Assembly (NCBI GenBank): GCA_041168905.1
Contig: JBEEJZ010000184.1
Location: forward strand, 1-58,404
Length of the DNA stretch: 58,404 bases
Direction of reading: 5' to 3'
From: JBEEJZ01 sp041168905
GTDB taxonomy: Bacteria; Pseudomonadota; Gammaproteobacteria; Burkholderiales; Burkholderiaceae_C
Part shown: in pieces, positions 25,729-35,147 of the stretch
Layout of the letters: each line of letters begins with the position of its first letter
Numbering within the stretch: position 1 is the first letter of the stretch
Translations under genes and position numbers: made by a program
The notes under the pieces: generated by a model
What the model was told of the DNA's origin: nothing
The model's database searches: none
Seen by the model: the letters and a program-made list of their open reading frames with translations, nothing else

Positions 25729-26649
25729 GTGGAACACCGGCAAATCCGCTACTTTCTGGCCCTGGCCGAAGAGCAGAACTTCACGCGGGCCGCCGAGCGC
25801 CTGCACATGGCACAACCGCCGCTGACGCGCCAGATCAAGGCCCTGGAGGACGAACTGGGCTATGCGCTGTTCACACGCACGCCCCGGGGTGTCACGCTCA
25901 CCGATGCCGGGCAGGCGCTTTGGGAAGACTTGCCCAAGGTCCTGGCCATGACCGACAGTGCGCTGGAACGGGCGCAACGGGCCAGCCGCGGCCAAATAGG
26001 GCGGCTGGATGTAGGCATCTTCGGCTCGGGCATTCTGGACGTCATCCCCCGGCTGCTGGCGCGCTTTCACGCCCGGCGCCCAGAGGTACGCATCGTCTTG
26101 CACAACCTGAGCAAATCGGAACAGATCCAGGCGCTGCGCGAACGGCGCATCAGCGTGGGCTTCAACCGCCTGATCCCCCCCGAGGACGACCTGGCTGTGG
26201 AAACCGTGATGCGCGAGCCGCTGATGGTGGCGCTGCCGCAGGACCATCCTCTTGCCACGCGGACCCAGCTGACGATTGCCGACCTTGACGGCCTGCCCCT
26301 CATCCTTTACCCCAATCTGCCCATGCCAGGCCTGGCCCAGCAAATCATGCAAGCCTTCGGCCGCGAGGGCGTGCGTTTGCATGTGGAGCATGAAGTCGAA
26401 GAAGTGGTGACCGCTATCGCGTTGGTGGCTGGCGGCTTTGGGGTGTGCGTGACCTCGGCGTCCACAGCCGCGCTGCGTTTGCCCGGCGTGGTGTATCTGC
26501 CGCTGCACAGTGTGCATCTTGCTGAAATCGAGCTGAGTTGCGTCTCTCTGCGGTCGAACACCTCGGCCGTGCTGGCGGCATTTCTGGATCAGGTCAAAGC
26601 CTTTTCGCAAGAAATGCCTGCCGCAAGCCCCCTCCCGCCCGCCGCCTGA
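25729..26649 (+). CDS. LysR-family regulator of the lower meta pathway (CatM/BenM-like)
   Basis: 306 residues starting at a GTG. The HTH region reads RQIRYFLALAEEQNFTRAAERLHMAQPPLTRQIKALEDELG, the typical opening of the CatM/BenM/CbnR branch of LTTRs, with an effector-binding domain behind. It is oriented against the surrounding operon, divergent from the GlcG-like/dmpC genes and convergent with dmpB. The exact ATAC-N7-GTAT box before its start supports this branch. A muconate-like or meta-pathway intermediate as inducer is inference. Confidence 0.88.
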   Translation: MEHRQIRYFLALAEEQNFTRAAERLHMAQPPLTRQIKALEDELGYALFTRTPRGVTLTDAGQALWEDLPKVLAMTDSALERAQRASRGQIGRLDVGIFGSGILDVIPRLLARFHARRPEVRIVLHNLSKSEQIQALRERRISVGFNRLIPPEDDLAVETVMREPLMVALPQDHPLATRTQLTIADLDGLPLILYPNLPMPGLAQQIMQAFGREGVRLHVEHEVEEVVTAIALVAGGFGVCVTSASTAALRLPGVVYLPLHSVHLAEIELSCVSLRSNTSAVLAAFLDQVKAFSQEMPAASPLPPAA

Positions 26650-26717
26650 AGACAGTCCGGCTGACCGGACTGGCAGGGGCCAGCAAGGTGGGTCGACGTG
26701 CCCGTGCGCAGCAGCGA

Positions 26718-27662
26718 TCAGGTGTACACGTCGGTGAAAGGCGCGTGCGCTTCGCCGGTGTGGAAGAAGATGCCGCTCCACAGCTGATCTTCCGTCCAGG
26801 TCGTGGTGGGACGATCGCGCTGGGCCAGATAGCCCATGCCGGCAAAGGTTTCGTTGCGGTTACCGCTGGGATCGAAGAAGTAGATGGTCTCGCCGCGCGT
26901 CACGCCATGGCGGGTCGGAGCCACGTCAATCTTCACTTTGCGCTTGCCCATGATGTCGGCTGCTTTCAGCACATCGCTCCAACCGTCGAGGTAGAAGGAG
27001 CAATGGTGGATACCGGGGCGCGGACCGCCTACGAAAGCAATGTCGTGGGCCTTGTTGCTGATGGTCAGGAAAGCTGCCAGCTGGAAGGCGCCGTCCGGGC
27101 CGACCACGATCTGCTCGGTCAGGTAGAAGTTGAGCACTTCCTTGAAGAAAGCGCAGTTCTCTGCCACATGGTTCACGCCGGTTTCGGGGTTGAACTCGCA
27201 CATCAGCAGCACGTGGTCCAGCCAGTGTGCGCCGGCACCATGGACGCTGTCCGGCCAGGGGTGCGGATTGGTGGTGCCCACCTCGGTACCCACATATTCC
27301 TTCAGGGCGAACAAACGCATGTCGTGACCGCTGGGCAGATTGAACTGCAGCATGCGGCCCGTAGCGGGCAGCGTGCCTTCAGGCAGCATGGTGGTCTTGA
27401 TGCCACGGGCTTCGATCTTGGCTTGCAGTTCGTCGAGGTCTTCGTCACGCTCGACCTTGTAAGCCACGTGCTTCATGCCGGCTTCGTCGCTGGGGCTCAG
27501 GATGACCGAATAACGATCCCACTCGTCCCAGCACTTGAGGTAAACATTGCCGGCTTTGTCTTCCATGGTCACATACATGCCGACCACGTCGCGGTAATGT
27601 TTGACCGCCGCCTCCATGTCCATCACCTTCAGGTTGACATGTCCTATTCGCATTACACCCAT
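26718..27662 (-). CDS. dmpB: catechol 2,3-dioxygenase
   Basis: A 314-residue type I extradiol (VOC-fold) dioxygenase that opens catechol to 2-hydroxymuconic semialdehyde. The Fe(II) ligands can be read as His150 (LDHVLL), His219 or His220 (GIHHCSFYL) and Glu271 (SGNRNETF), matching His153, His214 and Glu265 of XylE. AGGAGA precedes the ATG at a normal distance. It follows dmpQ and ends the upper operon before the convergent LysR gene. Confidence 0.96.
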   Translation of the reverse strand: MGVMRIGHVNLKVMDMEAAVKHYRDVVGMYVTMEDKAGNVYLKCWDEWDRYSVILSPSDEAGMKHVAYKVERDEDLDELQAKIEARGIKTTMLPEGTLPATGRMLQFNLPSGHDMRLFALKEYVGTEVGTTNPHPWPDSVHGAGAHWLDHVLLMCEFNPETGVNHVAENCAFFKEVLNFYLTEQIVVGPDGAFQLAAFLTISNKAHDIAFVGGPRPGIHHCSFYLDGWSDVLKAADIMGKRKVKIDVAPTRHGVTRGETIYFFDPSGNRNETFAGMGYLAQRDRPTTTWTEDQLWSGIFFHTGEAHAPFTDVYT

Positions 27663-27673
27663 GATTTTCTCCT

Positions 27674-27685
27674 CTAGTCGACTAG
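27674..27685. other. 12-bp perfect palindrome at the dmpQ-dmpB junction
   Basis: CTAGTCGACTAG overlaps the dmpQ stop codon and lies just before the dmpB ribosome-binding site. It is too short for a terminator stem and its role, if any, is unknown. Confidence 0.5.
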
Positions 27686-28041
27686 TTGGTGGTTGCAGGT
27701 GGGGCAGCCTGCTCAGTGAACCCCTTGGAAAATGGTTTGGACATCTTGCCGACTACCGTCAGCGAGACATCGGTAGCCGGCCCGACACGGCAAGCCAGGG
27801 TGTAGCCATCGGCCTCTTCCTGGACGCTGACATGGGCACGGCTGATGGGGCCCAGACTCTGGGTCTGGCCCCGGGTGATACGCACCTTGCACACCCCGCA
27901 ACCGCCGTTGACGCAGCCCACGGGGATACCCTTGCGCCCCAGGCGCATCATGCCCTTGAGCAAACTCTCACCGATGGCGCAGGCGTAGTCCTCGCCCGTC
28001 TGCTCCAGGCTGACCTTCAGTTTCGGTCGAAAGTCGTACAT
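27682..28041 (-). CDS. dmpQ: plant-type [2Fe-2S] ferredoxin (DmpQ/XylT-like)
   Basis: A 119-residue ferredoxin with Cys43-x4-Cys48-x2-Cys51 and Cys84 binding one [2Fe-2S] cluster. XylT/DmpQ-type ferredoxins re-reduce the iron of catechol 2,3-dioxygenase after oxidative inactivation, and the gene is directly before dmpB, as in other meta operons. It follows dmpP after 11 bases. Confidence 0.93.
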   Translation of the reverse strand: MYDFRPKLKVSLEQTGEDYACAIGESLLKGMMRLGRKGIPVGCVNGGCGVCKVRITRGQTQSLGPISRAHVSVQEEADGYTLACRVGPATDVSLTVVGKMSKPFSKGFTEQAAPPATTN

Positions 28042-28052
28042 CGCTCGGAGCC

Positions 28053-29111
28053 TCAGACGCGCTTGAAGAAGGCACTGCGCGGCTTGGAGGCATCGGCCGC
28101 AGTGATGAACTTCTCGGTATAGATGTCGCGCTCATAAAGGCGCCCTTGCATCAGTGCGGCCAGACAGGCTTCGATCATTACCGGCGGCCCACACAAATAG
28201 GCTTTGTGGCCGGCAAAGTCGCCATTGAAATGCGCCTTGGCAGCGTCATGCACGAAACCCTGGGCGCCCTCAAAACCGCTGGCGTCCTCAGACAAGGCCG
28301 GCACATAGGTGAAATTGGCATGCTCTGCGGCCAATGCCCGGAACTCCTGGTCGTAGTACAGCTCGGCCCTGTTGCGTTGACCGTAAACCAGAGTGATGGG
28401 GTGGGAGAAACCGTTTTCCAGCAGATCCAGGATCATGGAGCGTGGGCTGGACAAGCCCGAGCCACCAGCCATGAACAGCACCGGAGAGGCCAGCGACGTG
28501 CGCACAAAAAAGCGACCATACGGCCCGGAAATCCGCAGCGTGTCACCCACCTTGAGTTGTTCATGCAGATAGGCCGTGCCCGCACCGCCGGCCACGATGC
28601 GCACATTGAGCTCCAGCTCGCCCGTGCGTGCAATGTCCGACGGTGAGTTGGCAATCGAGAACGGACGCCCGCCTTCGATGCCAGGCAGGTGCAGTTGCAC
28701 GTACTGCCCGGCCTGGAAGTCGATGGCGCGATCCAGCTTGAGCCAGATCGCCTTGATGGTAGGCGTGAGGGTTTCGATGCGCGACACCGTGGTCGCAAAA
28801 TCCTCGACCGGGATGATGCGGGCATCGGGGTCGTCCTCGATGTCGGCCTCGATGGTGACATCGCTTTGCAAAGTGGCACAACAGGCCAGGGTCTTGCCCT
28901 CATCACGCTCAAAGTCCATCAGCGCAAAGGGGTTGGCCGCGCCGTGGTCCACGTCGCCACCCACCACATCAATCTTGCAGGTGCCGCACAAACCGTGGCC
29001 ACAGGCATGTGGGATGTAGATGCCCTGGCGCAACGCCGCATCCAGGATGGTCTGGCCGTCTTCGACCTCGATGGTCGCGCCCAGGGGTTCTATGGTGAGT
29101 TGCTGGCTCAT
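28053..29111 (-). CDS. dmpP: phenol hydroxylase reductase component
   Basis: A 352-residue electron-transfer flavoprotein passing electrons from NAD(P)H to the diiron oxygenase. N-terminal plant-type ferredoxin domain with Cys37, Cys42, Cys45 and Cys77; then an FAD-binding barrel with RPFSIANSP; then an NAD-binding domain (VLFMAGGSGLSSPRSM). It is the only such reductase in the window and must serve both oxygenase copies if both are active. It follows the second dmpO. Confidence 0.95.
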   Translation of the reverse strand: MSQQLTIEPLGATIEVEDGQTILDAALRQGIYIPHACGHGLCGTCKIDVVGGDVDHGAANPFALMDFERDEGKTLACCATLQSDVTIEADIEDDPDARIIPVEDFATTVSRIETLTPTIKAIWLKLDRAIDFQAGQYVQLHLPGIEGGRPFSIANSPSDIARTGELELNVRIVAGGAGTAYLHEQLKVGDTLRISGPYGRFFVRTSLASPVLFMAGGSGLSSPRSMILDLLENGFSHPITLVYGQRNRAELYYDQEFRALAAEHANFTYVPALSEDASGFEGAQGFVHDAAKAHFNGDFAGHKAYLCGPPVMIEACLAALMQGRLYERDIYTEKFITAADASKPRSAFFKRV

Positions 29112-29144
29112 CTTGAAAAAGTCGGTCTGGTAAATGTAGAAAGT

Positions 29145-29549
29145 TCAGAAGCCATGGCGGCCATCCGCACGGACCATGCGGCTGCCCTCCAGCGCTGGCG
29201 TGCGAAAGCGGATCAAGTCCTTGTGTGCAATGCCGTGGTGCTGCAAGGACTTGCCAAAGTCGGGGATGAAACGCTTTGCCGAGTTGAACCACTGGGTGCG
29301 GTGCCAGTCGATGGCCTCAAACTCCCGATGCTCGCCATACAAATCTGGCAACACGTCCCGCACCAGGGCACCAAAAGGCAAGGTAGGCGGCAGCGGCACG
29401 CACATGGGCGCCGCAAACATCAGGTGGTTGTCCCAACTGAGGTAAATCAGGCGCTTGCCATGGAAAAGAGACTCGGCATCCTGCTGCAGAAAGGGGTAAT
29501 CCCCCAACTGGCGCATGATGTCCTGGGTCGGAGCTGCAGCCATCTTCAT
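29145..29549 (-). CDS. dmpO: phenol hydroxylase gamma subunit, second copy
   Basis: A 134-residue DmpO-type small subunit of the hydroxylase. It shares with the other copy the blocks LSWDNHLMFAAPMCVPLPP, a DWHRTQWF-like segment and LIRFRTPALEG. It is about 16 residues longer than the copy at 36513-36869, mainly at the ends. The ATG overlaps the stop of the second dmpN (ATGA) and AGGAGA lies before it. It pairs with the adjacent dmpN copy. Confidence 0.9.
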   Translation of the reverse strand: MKMAAAPTQDIMRQLGDYPFLQQDAESLFHGKRLIYLSWDNHLMFAAPMCVPLPPTLPFGALVRDVLPDLYGEHREFEAIDWHRTQWFNSAKRFIPDFGKSLQHHGIAHKDLIRFRTPALEGSRMVRADGRHGF

Positions 29550-31123
29550 TTCTCCTGTGCGCCACCGCCAGAACCGCCCTTCTGGCGCCCGCTCCAGCTG
29601 GCAAAGTGCTGCCGGTCGTGGCTGGTGGAGAACTCACCGTTGTCCTCCCCGCCGTTGATGCCGTAGTAGCGGATCACCTCCCGCACCGGGCTGTCGCCGG
29701 GTGAGGCCGGGTTGATGTCTTCGGGGTAGCAGTTGCCCTGGTAGATCTGATGCACCGGCAACCACGATTGCACATACTTGCGCGGCTCGTGCTCAAAGAT
29801 GCCTTTGCAGTGGTCGCTGCAGAAGTGGTACTTCATGCCGTGGTAGGTGGTTTCGCGAAAAGCGATCTGCGTGGCGTCGCCCGGCTCAGTGAACAGCATG
29901 GGCACCTGGCAGGTCTGGCACAGCATGGGCAAAACCTGGTTGTACCAACGCCCCTCTTTACCCTCGGCTTGCTCGGCCCAATACTCAAACCGGCCGCGGT
30001 AGTGGCGATCAAAGGTATCTGGGTACTTGGACGACAGCCAATCCAACTCGTCCTTGCTGGGCGTCCAGGTGTGAAAAGCCGCTGCATGGCCGTACTGGTA
30101 AAACGTGGCCCAGGCCTGGTGGCTGATGTGGTTTTTGCCTTCGCAGGCGTCATCCCAGCCCAGCGGCTTGCGGATGCCATAGCGAGCCAGATCGGCAAAC
30201 AGGGCACCGCCGTTGGACTCGGCGTACATCTCCCACGCCTCCTTCCAGCTCATCACCCGCTTGGGCAGCATGTAGTCCTGCATCATGGCCACCAGGGTCA
30301 GCAGGCGGTAGCCGCGCCAGAACCATTTGTCCATCCAGCGTTGCACGATGGGCACGTTGTCCGGGTCTTGTTCCAGCATGAACTTGATGCACTCAATGCC
30401 CAGGGTCATGTGGCGCGACTCATCACTTTGGGCGCTGAAACCAAAGGTCACCGTGCTCATGTCGCCGTTGTGGGCGGCACCGCTCATGAAGGGCACGAAC
30501 AGCAAGTTGGTCAGCACGTACTCAAACGAGAAGCTCACCGCGGTCAGGAACTCGAAGGGTCCGCCCGAATACGCATCCTCAAAGAAGCTCTTGGGCACCG
30601 ACAGGTACCACAGGTTGTCAAACCAGTGGTTGGCACTGTGCATGCCGTTGAAGTACTTGTTGTAGTGCGAGATGGCGTGCGTCTCGGTCTGGAAATGGCG
30701 CAACTCGTCGACCGCCTGCATCTGCGAGGCCACCCGGGCACCCGCCCCGGTGAACTGGCGACCGGCATGCGCAAAGCCGCGGTGGGCGTAGTACTCCAGC
30801 GGTGTCACGCCCTGGATGAAGAGCTTGAGCGCATTGATGTAGCGGGCATCGGTCACGCCCAGCTCGCCGTGGTTCTGGGCGAAAGCCTCGATCACCGCAT
30901 AGAGCTTTTTCTCTTTTTCGCCCTGGTATTTCCAGTAGGCGTCCATGGTCAGACGAAACGGGTCTTCCCATTTATCCCAATCGTGGATCTTGATGCCCTC
31001 GTACTTGTCATAGGGAAAGACCTTGTCCATGGGCTGATAGGTCGTATCCCAATGCAGTCCACGGGTCATTGCGGCGTAGCGCTCCTTCAGACCGAGCTTT
31101 TTCTTGACAACGCGAGCATCCAT
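29546..31123 (-). CDS. dmpN: phenol hydroxylase alpha (diiron) subunit, second copy
   Basis: A 525-residue catalytic subunit of a group of bacterial multicomponent monooxygenases that convert phenol to catechol. Diiron ligands are Glu110, Glu140, His143 (DELRH), Glu201, Glu235 and His238 (DESRH), spaced as in toluene/o-xylene and phenol hydroxylases. Residues 210-330 are almost the same as in the copy at 36866-38428, but the last ~100 residues and spots near the iron site differ (for example Phe181 here, Ile there). It opens the gene group after the ABC importer. Confidence 0.96.
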   Translation of the reverse strand: MDARVVKKKLGLKERYAAMTRGLHWDTTYQPMDKVFPYDKYEGIKIHDWDKWEDPFRLTMDAYWKYQGEKEKKLYAVIEAFAQNHGELGVTDARYINALKLFIQGVTPLEYYAHRGFAHAGRQFTGAGARVASQMQAVDELRHFQTETHAISHYNKYFNGMHSANHWFDNLWYLSVPKSFFEDAYSGGPFEFLTAVSFSFEYVLTNLLFVPFMSGAAHNGDMSTVTFGFSAQSDESRHMTLGIECIKFMLEQDPDNVPIVQRWMDKWFWRGYRLLTLVAMMQDYMLPKRVMSWKEAWEMYAESNGGALFADLARYGIRKPLGWDDACEGKNHISHQAWATFYQYGHAAAFHTWTPSKDELDWLSSKYPDTFDRHYRGRFEYWAEQAEGKEGRWYNQVLPMLCQTCQVPMLFTEPGDATQIAFRETTYHGMKYHFCSDHCKGIFEHEPRKYVQSWLPVHQIYQGNCYPEDINPASPGDSPVREVIRYYGINGGEDNGEFSTSHDRQHFASWSGRQKGGSGGGAQEK

Positions 31124-31170
31124 GATGATCTCCTTGGGTTGGGTAAATGGGGGCGATGGTTAACGCTGGT

Positions 31171-31944
31171 CTACAAACCGACAGCTTCGCGGCTGTTGAC
31201 CGGGAAATAGGCGCGATGCAGGATGTCCGGGTCGTCCCGCAACTTGCGGGGCTCGCCGTCATAAGACACACTGCCGCGCGACATCACATACGCATGGTGC
31301 GACAGGGCCAGGGCCAGTTGTGTGAACTGCTCGATGAGCAAAACGCCGATGCCGCTGGCCGCAATCTGCCTGATGACCGGCACCAGCCGCGCCACGATGG
31401 TGGGGGCCAGGCCAAAAGACAACTCGTCAATCACCAGAAACCGGGGTTTGACGATCAGCGCCTGGGCAATCGCCACCATTTGCTGCTGACCACCGGACAA
31501 ATCACCGGCAGGCAAGGCCAGCTTTTCGTGCAAAGCAGGAAACAGCTCCAGAACCCGCTCCAGGGACTCCTTGAGTTCATTGGAGGACAGGCCGCCACCC
31601 GCCACGATGAGGTTGTCGCGCACCGTCAGCTCACGCAGCACCTGATGACCTTCCGGAACGGTGGCCACGCCCAGGCGGCGGATCTCATCGGCTTCCATGC
31701 CGACGATGTCCTTGCCATCGAGCCAGATTTCGCCAAACGCCGGTTCGATCACGCCAGAAATGCCCAGCACCGTGCTGGTCTTACCGGCCCCGTTGGCACC
31801 CATGAGTGCCGTCACGGCGCCGGGCGCAATGCTCAGGTCGATGGCGTGCGTCACCGCCTTGGTGCCGCGCACCATGACCAGGTTGCGGATTTCCAGGCGG
31901 TCCGGACGAATCGCGAAGGCGGAAGCGGAACGTTGTGTGCTCAT
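31171..31944 (-). CDS. branched-chain-amino-acid-type ABC transporter ATP-binding protein (LivF-like)
   Basis: A 257-residue ATPase with Walker A GANGAGKTS, LSGGQQQMVAIAQAL, and Walker B FLVIDELSFGL, the last typical of LivF. Its ATG overlaps the LivG-like stop. Together with four neighbours it forms a complete HAAT-family importer. Lying between the two dmpNO copies, it probably takes up an aromatic substrate or product rather than amino acids (inference from context). Confidence 0.92.
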   Translation of the reverse strand: MSTQRSASAFAIRPDRLEIRNLVMVRGTKAVTHAIDLSIAPGAVTALMGANGAGKTSTVLGISGVIEPAFGEIWLDGKDIVGMEADEIRRLGVATVPEGHQVLRELTVRDNLIVAGGGLSSNELKESLERVLELFPALHEKLALPAGDLSGGQQQMVAIAQALIVKPRFLVIDELSFGLAPTIVARLVPVIRQIAASGIGVLLIEQFTQLALALSHHAYVMSRGSVSYDGEPRKLRDDPDILHRAYFPVNSREAVGL

Positions 31945-32672
31945 GCGGCCACCTCAAGCTCGTCGAAATTACCCAGGTAGGCCTGTTGCACCTCGGGTTT
32001 CTTGATGACCTCCAGCGTCGGGCCCAGGGCCAGCAGCTTGCCGAAATCAAGCACCATGGTTTCCATGCAGCAGGCGGAGATCAGATCGACATCGTGGTCG
32101 ATCAGAAAGACTTGCGCCTTGCAATAGCCGGGAATCGCCTTGATGACCTTCTCCAGGTGCTTGGACTCTGACTCGCTCATGCCAGCACCCGGCTCGTCCA
32201 GCATCACCAGCTTGGGGCTGCCGATGACGGCCTTGGCGATTTCGGTCAGGTGACGTTCTTCGGTAGACAGATCGCTGCCGCGCCGGTGAATACGGTGGCC
32301 CAGGCCGACAAAGTCGATGGCCGAACGCACACTCTTGGCCCGCGCTTGTGGGCTATCGAAAGCCACATGGTCCGCCACAGCGGCCACGTTTTCCATCAGG
32401 GTCAGGTCGTCGGCAATCTGGTCAGTCTGGAAAGTGCGACGCAGCCCCAGACTGGCGCGCTGGTGAGCAGGCACATCGGTGATCAAGCGGTCATTGAGCT
32501 TCACCCAACCGCGTGCCGGCGTCACAAAACCAGAAAACACGTTCAGCAAGGTGGTCTTGCCAGCGCCGTTGGGGCCGATCAGGCCGACGATGGGCCGGGT
32601 CAGTTTCACGGTGAGCCCATCAATGGGTTTGACACCGCCGAACTGCACACACAAATCGTTGATTTCGATCAT
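31941..32672 (-). CDS. branched-chain-amino-acid-type ABC transporter ATP-binding protein (LivG-like)
   Basis: About 243 residues. GPNGAGKTTLLNVFSGF is the Walker A; the signature region reads DLSTEERHLTEIAKAV (an atypical LSTEE in place of LSGGQ) and Walker B is LVMLDEPGAGMSESE, as in LivG. The ATG at 32672 begins the conserved part; the frame is open to 32702, overlapping the permease gene. Confidence 0.9.
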   Translation of the reverse strand: MIEINDLCVQFGGVKPIDGLTVKLTRPIVGLIGPNGAGKTTLLNVFSGFVTPARGWVKLNDRLITDVPAHQRASLGLRRTFQTDQIADDLTLMENVAAVADHVAFDSPQARAKSVRSAIDFVGLGHRIHRRGSDLSTEERHLTEIAKAVIGSPKLVMLDEPGAGMSESESKHLEKVIKAIPGYCKAQVFLIDHDVDLISACCMETMVLDFGKLLALGPTLEVIKKPEVQQAYLGNFDELEVAA

Positions 32673-32685
32673 TTCAACCTCGATC

Positions 32686-34167
32686 TCAGCGGTACGCAGC
32701 AAAGGGCTTGGGCCAGCGCGCGTCGACCCGCTGCCGCCAGGGAAGGATCGCCGGGTACAGCGCCATCTCCAGCAACTTCTTCAGGCCGATAGCCCCCCAG
32801 ATCAGGGCCAGGGCCACCAGGTAATCGACCTCGAAGACGCCCCAGGCCACCCAGGCGACAAACAGGCCGATGAACAGCGAGTTCAGCGTGCGCTTGAGCA
32901 AGCGATGGTCCGGCATCACCCCCAGGGAGTCAAGCAGTCGCGCCAGACGCAGCGACAGTGCAGCCTCCCAGTCCTCGGCTCGGTCTTGCACGCCTTTGCC
33001 AAAAAAGCCCAGCAGCAACCAGCACACACCCGGAATAGCCATGCGAAACAACAGTGCGATCAGGCAAATGAACAGCGCGCCGGCAAAGCTGGTCTGCTCG
33101 GTGTACATGGCCAGCAGGGCCAGGCCCACCGAAATGAAGGCCCAGCTTGCCGAGCCTTCAATGATGCGGCTCACGCGCACAAATTTGTAAAAGTCGGCCA
33201 ACTGCCCGGCCAAACCCTTGCGGCCCTGAATCAGTGACACCAGGAGGGCAAAGCCGTAGAAGGCGTTGGCCAGATTGCCATCCACACCATGGTCGTTGAG
33301 CAAGGCGGGCATGGCGCGTATCAGCAAACCGGCAAACACCGCACCCATCCAGTGATAAGCCCCACCCACTACGGTCAGCGCGTACAGCAGAATGGATTGC
33401 GCCACCGGAAAACCCGTGTTGTCCAGCTGGCCGTTCAAGCCGGCCAGCAGGCCGCCAGTCAAACCAGCCAGCATGCCCCCCAGCGCAAAGGCCCAGGCCT
33501 TGTAACGCACCACGCTCACACCCGCGGCAATGGCGGCAGCCTCGCTCTTGCGGATCAGGGCCCAGGCCCGGCCCGGCAAGGTGGCGCGCTGCCACTCGAT
33601 CAAGGCCATGCCGGCTGCCAGCCACACCATCACGTAGCGGAAATAGGCCGCGTCGCTTTGCGCCAGCCAGGGGCGCTCGATCAGGGCGCGCTGGCCATTC
33701 ACCACCCGGCCCAGCCAGCCGGTTCCGCCATCGGGGAACCCTACGACGTTGAGCACCACCTGTACTGCGGAAGCCACCATCAGGGTGAGCAGCGCCAGGT
33801 ACAAGCCGCGCATGCGGAGAGCCGGCAGCCCCACGACCAGGCCCACCACGCCGGCCATCAGGGCCCCAAAGATCAGGCCCAGCTCAAAAGGCATGCCCCA
33901 GCCGTGCAGCAGGCGCAGGCAGAACCAGCCCCCCACGCCTGACAGCGCAAACTGCGCCAGCGACACCATGCCCAGCTGCCCGTAGAGCAAAGCCACCGTG
34001 CCTGACACCAAGGTCAGACAAGCCACCGTGCTGAAGGTGTTGAGCCAGTAAGCTGAAAAAAGAAATGGGCCGATAAGCGCCACCACCGCAAAGGTGATGA
34101 GCATGGGGCGTATCCGTTGAAACGGCGAGCCCGGCGGGAGATCAGGTTTGTCCTTGTCGCGTGCCAT
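32686..34167 (-). CDS. ABC transporter permease (LivM-like, extended C terminus)
   Basis: A 493-residue membrane protein. The first ~320 residues have the LivM pattern (LYGQLGMVSLAQFALSGVGGW, then GLPALRMRGLYLALLTL, then GLTGGLLAGLNG). Beyond this it has an extra ~150 residues with at least four further hydrophobic segments and a basic tail, making it clearly longer than usual LivM proteins. The extension is unexplained. It lies between the LivH- and LivG-like genes. Confidence 0.88.
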   Translation of the reverse strand: MARDKDKPDLPPGSPFQRIRPMLITFAVVALIGPFLFSAYWLNTFSTVACLTLVSGTVALLYGQLGMVSLAQFALSGVGGWFCLRLLHGWGMPFELGLIFGALMAGVVGLVVGLPALRMRGLYLALLTLMVASAVQVVLNVVGFPDGGTGWLGRVVNGQRALIERPWLAQSDAAYFRYVMVWLAAGMALIEWQRATLPGRAWALIRKSEAAAIAAGVSVVRYKAWAFALGGMLAGLTGGLLAGLNGQLDNTGFPVAQSILLYALTVVGGAYHWMGAVFAGLLIRAMPALLNDHGVDGNLANAFYGFALLVSLIQGRKGLAGQLADFYKFVRVSRIIEGSASWAFISVGLALLAMYTEQTSFAGALFICLIALLFRMAIPGVCWLLLGFFGKGVQDRAEDWEAALSLRLARLLDSLGVMPDHRLLKRTLNSLFIGLFVAWVAWGVFEVDYLVALALIWGAIGLKKLLEMALYPAILPWRQRVDARWPKPFAAYR

Positions 34168-34188
34168 GGTTGAGTCTCCGGCGTCTTC

Positions 34189-35073
34189 TTATTCGAGGTG
34201 GCTGTTGTCGCGCGACAGGCCAATGCCCTTGCGCTGCTGCCACAGCACGGCTGCAATGGCCACCAGGAATGCGGTGGACGAGCCGTAACGTTGAATGCTG
34301 GGCACCAGATTCGCGAACGATTCAATGACGCCGATACACAGGCCACCCATGACGGTGACCACGAGGGAATTCATGCGCCCCACCATGGCAGCGGCCATGG
34401 CTGGAATGACGAGAAAGGTCAGCACGGTGGGGTTCAGCCGAACCATGTTGCCCATGAACAAGCCAGTGACGCCGGCCATCACGCCCGCCAGTGTCCAGGC
34501 CCAGGTATCCACACGCTTGACGCGCACCCCCACCAAGCCACTCAGGATGCGGTTGCTCTGCAAGGCCCGCATGCGCAAGCCCAGGGGAGTTTTGGCCAGC
34601 AGCCAGATCATGCCCAGGGTCACGCCCATGGCAATCAGCAAGGCAGCCAGTCGGGTGTAGCTGATCAGTCGACGTCCATCGACTTCGATGCCGCCTGCGT
34701 CCGTCGGCAGCACCAGGCGGCGAGGCTCATCGCCCCAGTACCACTGGGAGATGCCCATGATCATGAGGGCAAAGCCCAGAGTCGCCATCGCCCGGACCAC
34801 ACGGTCCTGGTGCGTCAGCGAGGGCGCAATGAAACGGCCATAAGCCCATGACAGCAAGGTTGCGGCGCCGATGCCGGACACCCAGCCCATCCAGTCGCTG
34901 TACTCCAGGTCGATCACCTGCCAGCAGATCATGGCGGCCAGGCCACCCAGGGCACCGTAGGCAAAGTTGACCACCCCGCTGGCCCGGTAAAGCACCACCA
35001 GGCCCACGCCCGACAGGGCGTAAACGGCGCCGACACTGAGGCCGACGATTAAGAAAGGCAAGAAATTTTCCAT
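34189..35073 (-). CDS. ABC transporter permease (LivH-like)
   Basis: About 294 residues with 8 hydrophobic helices: FLIVGLSVGAVYALSGVGLVVLYRASGVVNFAYGALGG opens it in LivH manner, and TPLGLRMRALQSN is the cytoplasmic coupling loop. The ATG at 35073 has GAGGACC before it; the frame is open to 35106. Confidence 0.9.
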   Translation of the reverse strand: MENFLPFLIVGLSVGAVYALSGVGLVVLYRASGVVNFAYGALGGLAAMICWQVIDLEYSDWMGWVSGIGAATLLSWAYGRFIAPSLTHQDRVVRAMATLGFALMIMGISQWYWGDEPRRLVLPTDAGGIEVDGRRLISYTRLAALLIAMGVTLGMIWLLAKTPLGLRMRALQSNRILSGLVGVRVKRVDTWAWTLAGVMAGVTGLFMGNMVRLNPTVLTFLVIPAMAAAMVGRMNSLVVTVMGGLCIGVIESFANLVPSIQRYGSSTAFLVAIAAVLWQQRKGIGLSRDNSHLE

Positions 35074-35147
35074 GGTCCTCGGAGGTTCACGCGGGGCCGG
35101 CCGCAACCGGCCCCAGGGTTTCCAAAGTCAATCGCTGTCGATCAGTC

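Larger units (their letters stand above)
29145..31123 (-). repeat. dmpN-dmpO duplication, copy B
   Basis: This ~2-kb segment and 36513-38428 carry the same two genes in the same order and orientation and are similar at the DNA level over long stretches (for example around 30240-30420 versus 37540-37740). They flank the five-gene ABC importer as a direct repeat. Divergence is greatest in the 3' part of dmpN and in dmpO. Confidence 0.85.

Noticed and set aside
29750..31210. 486-codon plus-strand frame opposite the second dmpN
   Set aside because: A shadow; the same kind of frame appears opposite the first dmpN (36968-37906) because the genes are similar.
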